This document shows positions 1 to 7,990 of a DNA stretch of 64,000 bases, in pieces. The notes under the pieces are model-generated. The model was not told where the DNA came from. It was given only the letters and a program-made list of their open reading frames with translations, and ran no database searches. The position numbers and the translations under genes were made by a program. The DNA is taken from the NCBI GenBank assembly GCA_016868255.1, contig VGHN01000001.1:1-64000 (forward strand), read 5' to 3'. Positions within the stretch are counted from its first letter, which is position 1. The number at the start of each line of letters is the position of its first letter. The DNA is from Betaproteobacteria bacterium. GTDB taxonomy: Bacteria > Pseudomonadota > Gammaproteobacteria > Burkholderiales > Burkholderiaceae_A.

Positions 1-29
1 CCGACAGAGTCGGCGGTTTACATGGGAGA

Positions 30-50
30 TTCGAGCCAACATGGCTCGAA
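30..50. repeat. Perfect 9-bp inverted repeat downstream of nrdB
   Basis: Two 9-base arms (30-38 and 42-50) around a 3-base loop form a perfect hairpin about 80 bases past the nrdB stop codon. No T-tract follows on either strand, so it is not a standard intrinsic terminator, but it could be a processing or 3'-end stabilising stem of the nrdAB transcript. The rest of 1-128 holds no gene I can support. Two short plus-strand frames run in from the left edge and stop at 123 and 144; neither resembles a known protein. Confidence 0.4.
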
Positions 51-128
51 CCATTCATTTGCGCAAGCGGTTGGAACTAAAAATGCCAACGCCAATGAAT
101 CCTGTGGTGGCCCCATGGAGTGAAATGT

Positions 129-1307
129 CTACTCCCAACTGAGGGCGCCCCCCGTCTGATACTCAATCACACGGGTTTCAAAAAAGTTTCTTTCCTTCTT
201 GAGATCGACCATTTCCGCCATCCAGGGGAATGGATTCTCTTCATTGCCAAAAATGGAGTCGAGGCCAATTTGCTGGCACCGCCGATTGGCGATATAGCGC
301 AGATAGCTCTTGAACATGGATGCATTGAGCCCCAGGACCCCACGAGGCATGGTGTCCTCGGCATAGCGATATTCAAGCTCCACCCCTTTGACGAACAACT
401 CCCTGAGTTCGGCCCGGAATTCAGGGGTCCAGAGATGGGGGTTTTCCAGCTTGATGGTGTTGATGAGGTCGATGCCGAAATTGCAGTGCATGGACTCATC
501 TCGCAGGATGTATTGGTATTGCTCAGCCGCCCCGGTCATCTTGTTCTGACGTCCCAGCGCCAGAATTTGAACAAAGCCGACGTAGAAAAAGAGGCCTTCC
601 ATGATGCAGGCAAAGACAATCAGCGACTTCAGGAGTTGCTGATCCGCCTCGGGGGTGCCCGTCTTGAAGGCGGGGTCGGTCAGGGTATCAATGAAGGGGA
701 TAAGGAACTCGTCCTTATCCCGAATGGAGTCCACCTCGTGGTAGGCATTGAAAATCTCCCCTTCATTCAGCCCCAGAGACTCCACGATGTACTGATACGC
801 ATGGGTGTGAATTGCCTCTTCGAAGGCTTGGCGAAGCAGGAACTGACGGCACTCGGGTGCCGTGATGTGGCGGTAGGTGCCCAGAACAATGTTATTGGCC
901 GCCAGGCTGTCTGCAGTCACAAAGAATCCCAGGTTGCGCTTGACCAGACGACGCTCGTCGTCGGTGAGGCCATTGGGGTCTTTCCAGAGGGCGATGTCCC
1001 GGGACATGTTGATTTCCTGGGGCATCCAGTGATTGGCGCAGCCGGCAAGGTACTTCTCCCAAGCCCACTTGTATTTAAAAGGCACCAGCTGGTTGACATC
1101 GGTCCCACCATTGATGACGCGTTTGTCCTCCACTCGGACCCTGCGTTCGGCTGCATCTTCCGGTAATTGGGTGGCAAAAATACCCGGAGACGGGCGAATC
1201 GTCCCCGCTGCGTTGGGGGACTGATGCTGCATCGACAACGGGGTTGTCGATGGTGGCGGTGCCTTAGGCGAAATGTTGGTGGACGAGGTGTCTTCCCAGT
1301 TCAGCAT
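129..1307 (-). CDS. nrdB: Ribonucleoside-diphosphate reductase, beta subunit (class Ia, NrdB)
   Basis: Small subunit of class Ia ribonucleotide reductase. It carries the diiron-tyrosyl radical that NrdA uses to reduce ribonucleoside diphosphates to dNDPs. The 392-residue product shows the ferritin-like helices with metal-ligand motifs, including the Glu and His residues of EEAIHTHAY and the DESMHCNFG segment. The C-terminal tail, ending in GGALSWE, should dock on NrdA. About 45 residues before the conserved core are Pro/Ser/Thr-rich and poorly conserved, so the exact start is less certain. The ATG at 1307 is the longest option and has a weak purine-rich stretch upstream. It lies 143 bases downstream of nrdA on the same strand and is probably co-transcribed with it. 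Two inverted repeats sit in that gap. Confidence 0.96.
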   Translation of the reverse strand: MLNWEDTSSTNISPKAPPPSTTPLSMQHQSPNAAGTIRPSPGIFATQLPEDAAERRVRVEDKRVINGGTDVNQLVPFKYKWAWEKYLAGCANHWMPQEINMSRDIALWKDPNGLTDDERRLVKRNLGFFVTADSLAANNIVLGTYRHITAPECRQFLLRQAFEEAIHTHAYQYIVESLGLNEGEIFNAYHEVDSIRDKDEFLIPFIDTLTDPAFKTGTPEADQQLLKSLIVFACIMEGLFFYVGFVQILALGRQNKMTGAAEQYQYILRDESMHCNFGIDLINTIKLENPHLWTPEFRAELRELFVKGVELEYRYAEDTMPRGVLGLNASMFKSYLRYIANRRCQQIGLDSIFGNEENPFPWMAEMVDLKKERNFFETRVIEYQTGGALSWE

Positions 1308-1339
1308 ATCGATCTCACTTTCTTAATTAGGTCAGTGAG

Positions 1340-1407
1340 ATTCGGTCAATGAACACAGACCGAATCATGATGGAAGAGAGAAAAGCTTGCAATCGTTTTC
1401 TCTCTTC
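1340..1407. repeat. Two tandem inverted repeats in the nrdA-nrdB intergenic gap
   Basis: Within the 143-base nrdA-nrdB gap are two perfect inverted repeats. One has 8-base arms (1340-1347 and 1358-1365) and a 10-base loop. The other has 12-base arms (1373-1384 and 1396-1407) and an 11-base loop. On the nrd-sense (minus) strand the 12-bp stem comes first, and a second stem follows before the nrdB start. The stem arms are A/G-rich against C/T-rich, and no U-tract follows, so they look more like RNA processing or stability elements than a terminator. They could set the NrdA:NrdB ratio, which is inference. Confidence 0.6.
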
Positions 1408-1450
1408 CGATGAAAAAAATTCGTTCGAAAGCAACAAATCGAACAACGAA

Positions 1451-4423
1451 TTACTGGCAAGCCTCGCAATCGGGATTGTCGATCGAACAAAACTTCATAT
1501 CCGATGCAGGAACTGCATTGCTTGCGATGATTGGATCGGTCGTGCTCGACCAAGCCGCAACGGCTCCCGAAGCGGAGGCGCCCCCAGCGACACCACCGGA
1601 TACGGGAACTGCATTGAGTTGGCCGGTGTTGAGGGTGGATTTCTCGGCGTGGGTGGCGCCAATGGTGCGCAGGTAGTAGGTGGTCTTGAGGCCACGCAAC
1701 CATGCCAGCTTGTACGTCTCATCGAGCCGCTTACCGGAGGCACCCGCCATATAGATGTTGAGCGACTGGGCCTGATCAATCCATTTCTGGCGCCGAGCGG
1801 CACACTCCACCATCCAGAAGGTGTCCACTTCAAATGCGGTGGCATAGAGATCCCTGAGTTCGACGGGTATTCGGTCGATCTTCGAGAGGCTCCCATCGAA
1901 ATACTTCAGGTCCGCAACCATAACCTCATCCCAGAGCCCGAACTCCTTGAGGTCGCGCACCATGGTCTCGTTGACCACCGTGAACTCGCCCGAGAGGTTG
2001 GATTTGACGTAGAGGTTTTGATAGGTGGGCTCGATCGAGGCCGAAATGCCGACGATGTTCGAGATGGTGGCCGTGGGGGCAATGGCCACGCAGTTGGAAT
2101 TGCGCATACCGAAGTCGCGAATCCGCTGTCGGAGTGCATCCCAATCAAGGCGTGCGGTGCGATCAATTTCGACGTAGCCGCCCCGTTCCTGGGCCAACAA
2201 ATCGAGGGTGTCGAGCGGCAGAATTCCCCGATCCCACAACGACCCCTTGAAGCTTGAATAGGCGCCCCGCTCTTTTGCCAATTCGGTTGAGGCCCAATAG
2301 GCCTCGTAACAGACGGCTTCCATGGAAGCGTCGGCAAACTCAACGGCCCGATCAGAGGCGTAGGGAATGCGCATTGCATGCAGCGCCTCCTGAAAGCCCA
2401 TGATCCCCAGACCCACTGGGCGATGGCGAATGTTGGCGTTTCGAGCCTTGGCCACTGCGTAGTAGTTGATGTCGATCACATTGTCGAGCATGCGCATGGC
2501 CACCGAGATGGTCTTCTTGAGCTTCTCGTGGTCGAGAACCAGGCCGCCTGCTGCCGGCTTGAGGTGGTGGACGAGGTTCACTGACCCCAGATTGCAGACC
2601 GCAATCTCGGAATCATTTGTGTTGAGGGTGATCTCGGTGCACAAATTGGAGCTGTGGACCACCCCGACGTGCTGCTGGGGGCTGCGGACATTGCACGGGT
2701 CTTTGAAGGTGATCCAGGGGTGGCCTGTCTCGAAAAGCATCGTCAACATCTTTCGCCAGAGGCTGCTTGCGGCGATTTTCTTAAACAGCCGCAACTCACC
2801 CCGCTGGGCTTTGCCCTCGTAGGCCAAGTAGGCCTCCTCGAAGGCCCGACCAAACTTGTCGTGCAGATCGGGCACATCGGATGGCGAGAAGAGGGTCCAT
2901 TCCCCGTTTTCCATGACCCGCTTCATAAACAGATCGGGAATCCAGTTCGCCGTGTTCATGTCGTGGGTTCTGCGACGGTCATCGCCGGTGTTCTTGCGCA
3001 GCTCCAAGAATTCCTCGATGTCGAGGTGCCAGGTCTCAAGATAGGTGCAAACAGCCCCCTTGCGCTTGCCCCCCTGATTAACCGCCACGGCCGTGTCGTT
3101 GACGACTTTCAGGAATGGGACCACCCCCTGACTCTTGCCGTTGGTGCCCTTGATGTGACTCCCCAAGGCGCGCACCGGCGTCCAGTCATTGCCGAGTCCT
3201 CCCGCATATTTGGCCAAGAGGGCGTTCTCTTTGATGGCCTCATAAATGCCGTCGAGGTGGTCGGGCACGGTCGTGAGGTAGCACGACGAGAGCTGAGAGT
3301 GGGTGGTGCCACTGTTGAAGAGTGTCGGGGTCGAGCTCATGAAGTCGAAGCTCGACAGGAGGTTGTAGAACTCAATGGCCCGGGCCTCGCGGTCGAGTTC
3401 GCCGATGGCCAACCCCATTGCCACTCGCATAAAAAACGCCTGAGGCAACTCAATGCGCCGGCCTTCGTTGGTAAAAAGGTCGTCGCGGTCAATAAGGAAG
3501 TAACGATCGTAGAGGGTCTGCAGGCCAAGGTAATCGAACTGGAGGTCTCTCTCTGGCTTGAGCGCCGCTGCCAACTGGGCCAGATCAAAGCGCGCGAGAT
3601 CCTCGTTCAGAAGGCCAATCTCGATGCCCTTCTTAATGAATCGAGGGAAGTACTCCCTCGTGCGCGTATCCACCTCAGCCGGCGCAACCTCGGACTCGAG
3701 CACCTCCTTGCGAATGGTGTGCAGAAGCAGTCGGGCACTGGCTTTGGCATAGGCGGGATCCTTTTCAATGAGAGCGCGGGCAGCAAGAATGGCGGACTTC
3801 TCGACCTCCTCGATGGGAACACCGTCGTAGAGATTCTTTAGGGTGTCTTGATAGACATCTTCAACCCGCGCGTGGGGCTCCAGTCCTAGGCAGGCCGCTT
3901 CAAGCATCTGGCGCAGCCAGCCCAAGTCAAGGGGCTGTGGGCGTCCATCGACAGTCATGTGCAAGGCCGGGGCGGGCGCTTGCACCTGGGTGTTTGCCGC
4001 AGCAGCCCGCTCCTGGGCTCTGCGCTCACGGTACAAGACATAGGCCCGGGCCACTTCATGTTCGCCGGAGCGCATCAGCGCGAGCTCTACCTGGTCTTGA
4101 ATGTCCTCGATATGGATGGTTCCACCGGCGGGGAGGCGACGAACCAAGGCCTGGGCGACCTGCTCGGTGAGCGACTCTGTGAGTTCACGAACTCGCGCGC
4201 TCGCTGCGCCCTGCCCACCTTGAACCGCCAGGAATGCTTTGGTCATTGCGACGTTGATCTTCGGGGCCTCGAAAAGCACCACGGCCCCGTTGCGACGTAT
4301 CACCTTGATGTCGGCAATGGTGGCGACAGTCGACATTGCGCTGGGAGGGTCGGCGGCCACTATGGACGGGCTTGGATCAATGGCCCGTTGAAGTCCCGAG
4401 GTCTGTTCGATTCCCCGCTGCAT
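1451..4423 (-). CDS. nrdA: Ribonucleoside-diphosphate reductase, alpha subunit (class Ia, NrdA)
   Basis: Catalytic subunit of class Ia ribonucleotide reductase. It reduces NDPs to dNDPs with electrons from thioredoxin or glutaredoxin. The 990-residue protein is longer than the E. coli enzyme (about 760) because two ATP-cone domains precede the barrel: roughly residues 35-135 (starting at DIKVIRRNG) and 150-255. Two cones are also known in Pseudomonas-type NrdA and are allosteric on/off switches for ATP and dATP. The active-site loop with NLCTEI, the MRNSNCVAIAPTATISNI segment and the C-terminal redox pair in CSIDNPDCEACQ are all visible. The ATG at 4423 is preceded by a strong GGAGGGAAGGAT ribosome binding site. 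Two NrdR-type boxes and a candidate promoter lie upstream, so repression by NrdR-dATP is likely. Confidence 0.97.
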   Translation of the reverse strand: MQRGIEQTSGLQRAIDPSPSIVAADPPSAMSTVATIADIKVIRRNGAVVLFEAPKINVAMTKAFLAVQGGQGAASARVRELTESLTEQVAQALVRRLPAGGTIHIEDIQDQVELALMRSGEHEVARAYVLYRERRAQERAAAANTQVQAPAPALHMTVDGRPQPLDLGWLRQMLEAACLGLEPHARVEDVYQDTLKNLYDGVPIEEVEKSAILAARALIEKDPAYAKASARLLLHTIRKEVLESEVAPAEVDTRTREYFPRFIKKGIEIGLLNEDLARFDLAQLAAALKPERDLQFDYLGLQTLYDRYFLIDRDDLFTNEGRRIELPQAFFMRVAMGLAIGELDREARAIEFYNLLSSFDFMSSTPTLFNSGTTHSQLSSCYLTTVPDHLDGIYEAIKENALLAKYAGGLGNDWTPVRALGSHIKGTNGKSQGVVPFLKVVNDTAVAVNQGGKRKGAVCTYLETWHLDIEEFLELRKNTGDDRRRTHDMNTANWIPDLFMKRVMENGEWTLFSPSDVPDLHDKFGRAFEEAYLAYEGKAQRGELRLFKKIAASSLWRKMLTMLFETGHPWITFKDPCNVRSPQQHVGVVHSSNLCTEITLNTNDSEIAVCNLGSVNLVHHLKPAAGGLVLDHEKLKKTISVAMRMLDNVIDINYYAVAKARNANIRHRPVGLGIMGFQEALHAMRIPYASDRAVEFADASMEAVCYEAYWASTELAKERGAYSSFKGSLWDRGILPLDTLDLLAQERGGYVEIDRTARLDWDALRQRIRDFGMRNSNCVAIAPTATISNIVGISASIEPTYQNLYVKSNLSGEFTVVNETMVRDLKEFGLWDEVMVADLKYFDGSLSKIDRIPVELRDLYATAFEVDTFWMVECAARRQKWIDQAQSLNIYMAGASGKRLDETYKLAWLRGLKTTYYLRTIGATHAEKSTLNTGQLNAVPVSGGVAGGASASGAVAAWSSTTDPIIASNAVPASDMKFCSIDNPDCEACQ

Positions 4424-4501
4424 ATCCTTCCCTCCAATTTAGTTATCGTGGTAATCATGTTTGGTTGGGAGAGGCTGGCCGTAACGCGACGATCGGACGC
4501 A

Positions 4502-4549
4502 AAACTATCTGTAGTAGAAAACCACCCTCTGAGGTACTAATTCTAGTAG
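4502..4549. promoter_or_regulatory. Tandem NrdR-type boxes upstream of nrdA
   Basis: Two imperfect palindromes with the core ACTA-N4-TAGT lie at 4504-4515 (ACTATCTGTAGT) and 4536-4547 (ACTAATTCTAGT). Their centres are 32 bp apart, about three helical turns. NrdR, the zinc-finger/ATP-cone repressor of RNR genes, is known to bind pairs of 16-bp boxes with this type of core and this spacing. The upstream box overlaps the candidate -10 of nrdA. No nrdR gene is present in this window. Confidence 0.75.
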
Positions 4550-4569
4550 TCTAGGCCAGGTGGAGGCAA
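4540..4569 (-). promoter_or_regulatory. Candidate sigma70 promoter of nrdA
   Basis: On the minus strand a TTGCCT -35-like hexamer (4564-4569) is followed after 18 bp by a TAGAAT -10-like hexamer (4540-4545). The -10 lies inside the upstream NrdR-type box, as expected for a repressed promoter. The leader to the nrdA ATG would be about 110 bases. Confidence 0.5.
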
Positions 4570-4579
4570 GGCCAGCGAA

Positions 4580-4613
4580 CAGGGAAATCCCTGGTTTAGG
4601 AGGTAAACCTCCT
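4580..4613. repeat. Cluster of small palindromes between ampD and nrdA
   Basis: The ampD-nrdA gap (4424-4719) has no gene. Besides the nrdA control region it holds CAGGGA-AA-TCCCTG (4580-4593) and AGGAGGT-AA-ACCTCCT (4598-4613). The second overlaps a competing stem, GGTTTA (4593-4598) with TAAACC (4604-4609). A run of ten T follows on the plus strand at about 4637-4646, too far from the stems to be a clear terminator. A further 7-bp stem (4689-4695 with 4703-4709) lies just past the ampD stop, without a T-tract. Confidence 0.4.
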
Positions 4614-4719
4614 GCAAACCGCCAAGCGACAAGAAACTTTTTTTTTTCACTCAGCGCTGTTGCGGTCTTTCACCTCAAATGCATCCACAACGCCCACCGC
4701 AAGGGCGTTCTCTCTGAGG

Positions 4720-5364
4720 TCAAAAATTGCGCTCGAGGCCTATACCCTTTGATCGAATGCGTGAAATAAAACCGGTCCAGTCAAAATATGGTCCAGGGTC
4801 GGTCTTGCGTCCCGGGGCGATGTCCGAATGACCAGCGACCCAACGCATACTCGGCAGTGCCGCGCAGAGGGCCTGGGCCAGGTCCGCGAGTCGGTCGATC
4901 TGGGGGGGCTCATAGGGCTCCGAATCGCATCCCTCGAGCTCGACCCCAATCGAAAAATCATTGCAATTGTCTCGGCCACGAAAGTTCGACCGCCCGGCAT
5001 GCCATGCACGAGATTGAATGGACACGTACTGCGTCAGACGGCCGCATCGATCAATGACAAAATGGGCCGAGACCTGCATGCCACTCACAGCCATGAGCTC
5101 CGGGTGCGCCGAATCGAGGGGTCGGCCCAAAAAAAGGTCGTCCACATGGGGTCCGCCGTACGCTCCCTCCGGCAGACTAATGCCGTGCACTACGAGCAGT
5201 TCGGGCAGGCAACCGTCGGGCCGCTCATTGAAAAACGGCGAATCCAACCGCCGATCGCCCTGCTTTGGCAGGATCCAGCCGCCATCATCAAAAGCAACTA
5301 GTGCAGGATCCCGAGTCCGATCCAAAGCACGGTCTGAGATTTCTTCCGGTCGGGTCAATGCCAC
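4720..5364 (-). CDS. ampD: 1,6-anhydro-N-acetylmuramyl-L-alanine amidase AmpD
   Basis: Cytosolic zinc amidase of peptidoglycan recycling. It cleaves the stem peptide from anhydro-muropeptides and so keeps the inducer of AmpR-type regulators low. It has the amidase_2 fold. From the chosen start, the expected zinc ligands are His60 (in VVHGISLPEG), His179 and Asp189 (both in GHSDIAPGRKTDPG), with Glu142 in the SIGVELEG strand. The frame stays open to 5436, but that would overlap the upstream small gene by 55 bases. I prefer the GTG at 5364 (214 aa) because a GGGGAAGG ribosome binding site lies 8 bases before it and only 17 bases separate it from the upstream stop. The N-terminus is still somewhat longer than in E. 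coli AmpD. Confidence 0.93.
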   Translation of the reverse strand: MALTRPEEISDRALDRTRDPALVAFDDGGWILPKQGDRRLDSPFFNERPDGCLPELLVVHGISLPEGAYGGPHVDDLFLGRPLDSAHPELMAVSGMQVSAHFVIDRCGRLTQYVSIQSRAWHAGRSNFRGRDNCNDFSIGVELEGCDSEPYEPPQIDRLADLAQALCAALPSMRWVAGHSDIAPGRKTDPGPYFDWTGFISRIRSKGIGLERNF

Positions 5365-5381
5365 AGCGCTGGCCTTCCCCG

Positions 5382-5672
5382 TCAACGGTCCAGGGGCAGG
5401 TGTTCGGCCTTGCAATAGGCGCGCCCGGCCTTCCAAACAGCATCTGCCTTGGGAAGGTTCAATCCGCAGGCTTCACATGCGACCAGCGGCGAGGTGGCTG
5501 AAGCGGATTTACCATCGGGCTGACTGGCGCCGGGCCCTGGCCCTGGCCCATTGCGCCCATCCGACCGACGCTGAGAGTCTCTCTGGGCGGCATTCGATTT
5601 CCAGATCGTCCAGCGAAGAACAAGAAGTGCCAGTCCAACGAGAACAAGAATCAGCAGAATGCGGCCGAGCAT
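5382..5672 (-). CDS. PP0621-family small membrane protein with Cys motif
   Basis: A 96-residue protein with one N-terminal hydrophobic segment (about residues 3-23), a polar Gly/Pro/Ser-rich middle and a C-terminal VACEACGLNLPKADAV...YCKAEH motif. The C-x2-C plus C-x2-H spacing suggests a small metal-binding knuckle. This arrangement matches the PP0621 family, which is found beside ampD in many beta- and gammaproteobacteria. Its function is not known. It lies 3 bases downstream of the CcsA-like gene and 17 bases upstream of ampD, so the three genes are likely one transcript. Confidence 0.85.
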   Translation of the reverse strand: MLGRILLILVLVGLALLVLRWTIWKSNAAQRDSQRRSDGRNGPGPGPGASQPDGKSASATSPLVACEACGLNLPKADAVWKAGRAYCKAEHLPLDR

Positions 5673-5675
5673 GGC

Positions 5676-6530
5676 TTAGCGTCCCAGTACAATCTCAAGG
5701 ACAAATCGCGAGCCCACATAGGCCAGAAGCAGCAGCCCAAACCCGACCAGGGCAAACCGCGCGGCCAGGCGGCCTCGCCACCCCCAACGCATTCGTCCGA
5801 GAAGAAAAACAACCCCCATTGCCCAGGTGAGGAGAGTAAAGACGGTTTTATGGTCGAGGCGAAGCGGCGGATGCCCAGCCTCCAAGTTAACCAAGGCCCC
5901 GGTGGCCAGGGTGAGGGTCAGAAGAATCAATCCCGCCAGAACAATTCGAACCAGAGTGCGGTCCATCTCGAGAAGCGAAGGCAGTTGCGTCCACCAGCCC
6001 TCATTCAACTCCGCCCGGTGCAGGGCCCTCTCCTGCGTGATCATCAACCAGGCCTGACCCGAAGCGAGCGCAAAACAGCTATAGGCAAGCATCGCCAGGA
6101 GAATATGCCCACGAAAAACTGCGGAGGGGTGCTCAAGAAGCACACCCCCGGGAAACCAGCTCGGCAACAAGACGGCCAGGGCGGCCAGCGGAAAGATCAT
6201 CACCGCCAATCTCGGAAGCCTGGAGAACCAAGACTCCACCCACAACAAGGCCACCGCTAGCCAAAGCATCCAGGAGACTGCGGGTGCAAAGCCAAATCGC
6301 AACGCTCCATCGGCAAACCAGTCGGGCAGCAGTGTCAAGCCCTGCAAAGTGACTGCGGCAGCCGCAAGAAAATGAAAGGCCCAAGACTCTCGGTTACTGA
6401 GATTGGGCATTTCACGATGCACCGTCGCCGAGGCCGAGGCCTGCTGCCGATAGCGAAGCCCCCCGTAAGTGAGGGCCAGGTAGGCCAAAGCAGCCATCCA
6501 GGCAGCAACTCCGTAGAATGAAGTCATCAT
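5676..6530 (-). CDS. CcsA/YpjD-type cytochrome c assembly membrane protein
   Basis: A 284-residue polytopic membrane protein with about eight hydrophobic segments. It resembles the cytochrome C assembly (CcsA/CcmC-like) family in the short form found next to ffh in Burkholderiales. Conserved-looking histidines occur in the loops (EHPSAVFRGHIL and LRLDHKTVFTLL), as expected for haem handling in this family. It is divergent from ffh, with 56 bases between starts. Whether it really acts in cytochrome c maturation is not shown by the sequence, and no partner ccs/ccm gene is in the window. Confidence 0.85.
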   Translation of the reverse strand: MMTSFYGVAAWMAALAYLALTYGGLRYRQQASASATVHREMPNLSNRESWAFHFLAAAAVTLQGLTLLPDWFADGALRFGFAPAVSWMLWLAVALLWVESWFSRLPRLAVMIFPLAALAVLLPSWFPGGVLLEHPSAVFRGHILLAMLAYSCFALASGQAWLMITQERALHRAELNEGWWTQLPSLLEMDRTLVRIVLAGLILLTLTLATGALVNLEAGHPPLRLDHKTVFTLLTWAMGVVFLLGRMRWGWRGRLAARFALVGFGLLLLAYVGSRFVLEIVLGR

Positions 6531-6586
6531 CGAATCAGTGTAGCGCAGGCCATCCCATCCAAGCCGGCCGCGATAGAAGGATCCCC

Positions 6587-7990
6587 ATGCTCGAAACCCT
6601 CAGCGAAAGACTCACCAGAGCCCTCAAGACAATCAAGGGCGAGGCCCGGATCACCGAGTCGAACACCCAGGAGATGCTTCGTGAGATTCGCTTGGCACTT
6701 TTGGATGCCGACGTTGCGTTGCCGGTGGTTAAGCAATTTATACAAGGCGTCCGAGAAAAGGCCAGCGGGCAAGAGGTCCTCAATAGCCTGACACCAGGAC
6801 AAGCCCTGGTGGGCATCGTCCATCAGGAACTGGTCACTCTGATGTCGGGCGGGGTGGCCGGCAGTCCGGGCCCCACCGGACTGAATCTTGCGAGCCAGCC
6901 GCCTGCAATCGTCCTCATGGCGGGACTTCAAGGTGCAGGAAAGACCACCTCCGTGGGCAAGTTGGCCAAGTGGCTGGTAGAGAGACACAAGAAGAAGGTA
7001 TTGACGGTCTCGTGCGACGTCTATCGCCCCGCCGCCATTGACCAACTTCGGCTGGTGAGTGCTCAGGCGGGTGCCGAATTCTTCGCGAGCCAAGTGGGCG
7101 AGCGGCCGGTGGCCATTGCCGAGGCCGCGCTCGACTGGGCCAAGCGACATTTCCACGATGTGCTCTTGGTCGATACGGCTGGCCGATTGGCAATTGACAC
7201 CGAGATGATGGAGGAGATCGCAAGCCTGCATCGCTCACTCAAACCGGTCGAGACCCTTCTGACGATCGATGCCATGCAAGGCCAAGACGCCGTCCGAACC
7301 GCGCAGAGCTTCAAAGAGACCATCGCCCTGACCGGGCTGATTGTCACCAAAGTCGATGGCGACTCTCGAGGCGGTGCAATCCTCTCGGCCCAATCCGTCA
7401 CCGGCTGCCCCGTTCGCTTCGTGGGAACAGCCGAGAAACTCGATGGGCTCGAGGCCTTCGACCCAGATCGGTTTGCCCAGCGAATCCTTGGAATGGGCGA
7501 TGTGCTCGCACTCGTGGAACAGGCCCAGAAGGCCATCGATGTCGACTCGGCCCAGAAGATGGCGGCCAAACTCAAGTCGGGTGCCAAATTCGATCTCACT
7601 GACTTCCAGCTTCAAATTGGTCAGATGAAGTCCATGGGGGGGCTCTCCTCACTGCTCGACAAACTCCCCAGCCAAATGCAGCAGGCGGCCAAGTCAGCCG
7701 ACCTGGGGGCAGCCGATCGATCGGTCTCGCGAATGGACGGCATCATCAACTCGATGACGCCCTCGGAGCGTCGACAGCCAGACTTGATCAAGGCGAGCAG
7801 AAAACGACGAATTGCGACCGGGGCTGGGGTCAGCGTTCAAGAAGTCAACCGACTTCTCAATCAGTTCGAGCAGATGCAAGACATGATGAAAAAAATGCAG
7901 AAGGGCGGCCTGGCCAAGATGATGCGCGCCATGGGTGGCCTGGGTGGCATGCGAGGCCTGCCGGGTATGGGTGGATTCGGCCGACGCTAG
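6587..7990 (+). CDS. ffh: Signal recognition particle GTPase Ffh
   Basis: Protein subunit of SRP. It binds signal sequences on ribosomes together with 4.5S RNA and delivers them to FtsY at the membrane. The 467-residue protein has the N domain, a G domain with [15 protein letters not shown] (G1), DTAGRL and [10 protein letters not shown] motifs, and a Met-rich M domain ending in a Met/Gly-rich tail ([14 protein letters not shown] and onward). The frame is open further upstream, but the ATG at 6587 gives the family start [10 protein letters not shown] and has a GAAGGA ribosome binding site 5 bases before it. Its stop overlaps the convergent proS stop by 4 bases. Confidence 0.98.
   Translation: MLETLSERLTRALKTIKGEARITESNTQEMLREIRLALLDADVALPVVKQFIQGVREKASGQEVLNSLTPGQALVGIVHQELVTLMSGGVAGSPGPTGLNLASQPPAIVLMAGLQGAGKTTSVGKLAKWLVERHKKKVLTVSCDVYRPAAIDQLRLVSAQAGAEFFASQVGERPVAIAEAALDWAKRHFHDVLLVDTAGRLAIDTEMMEEIASLHRSLKPVETLLTIDAMQGQDAVRTAQSFKETIALTGLIVTKVDGDSRGGAILSAQSVTGCPVRFVGTAEKLDGLEAFDPDRFAQRILGMGDVLALVEQAQKAIDVDSAQKMAAKLKSGAKFDLTDFQLQIGQMKSMGGLSSLLDKLPSQMQQAAKSADLGAADRSVSRMDGIINSMTPSERRQPDLIKASRKRRIATGAGVSVQEVNRLLNQFEQMQDMMKKMQKGGLAKMMRAMGGLGGMRGLPGMGGFGRR

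Noticed and set aside
1-144. Two plus-strand frames entering from the left edge (stops at 123 and 144)
   Set aside because: Both are short and equally open, and neither resembles a protein family; no basis to choose one.
120-1166. Long plus-strand open frame (348 codons) opposite nrdB
   Set aside because: It mirrors the NrdB codon pattern and has no family-like sequence. NrdB is unambiguous on the other strand.
2654-3841. Long plus-strand open frame (395 codons) opposite nrdA
   Set aside because: Shadow of the NrdA coding frame; no recognisable motif or ribosome binding site.
4637-4646. T10 run as an intrinsic terminator
   Set aside because: The nearest stems end more than 20 bases upstream, so they cannot form a standard terminator with this run.
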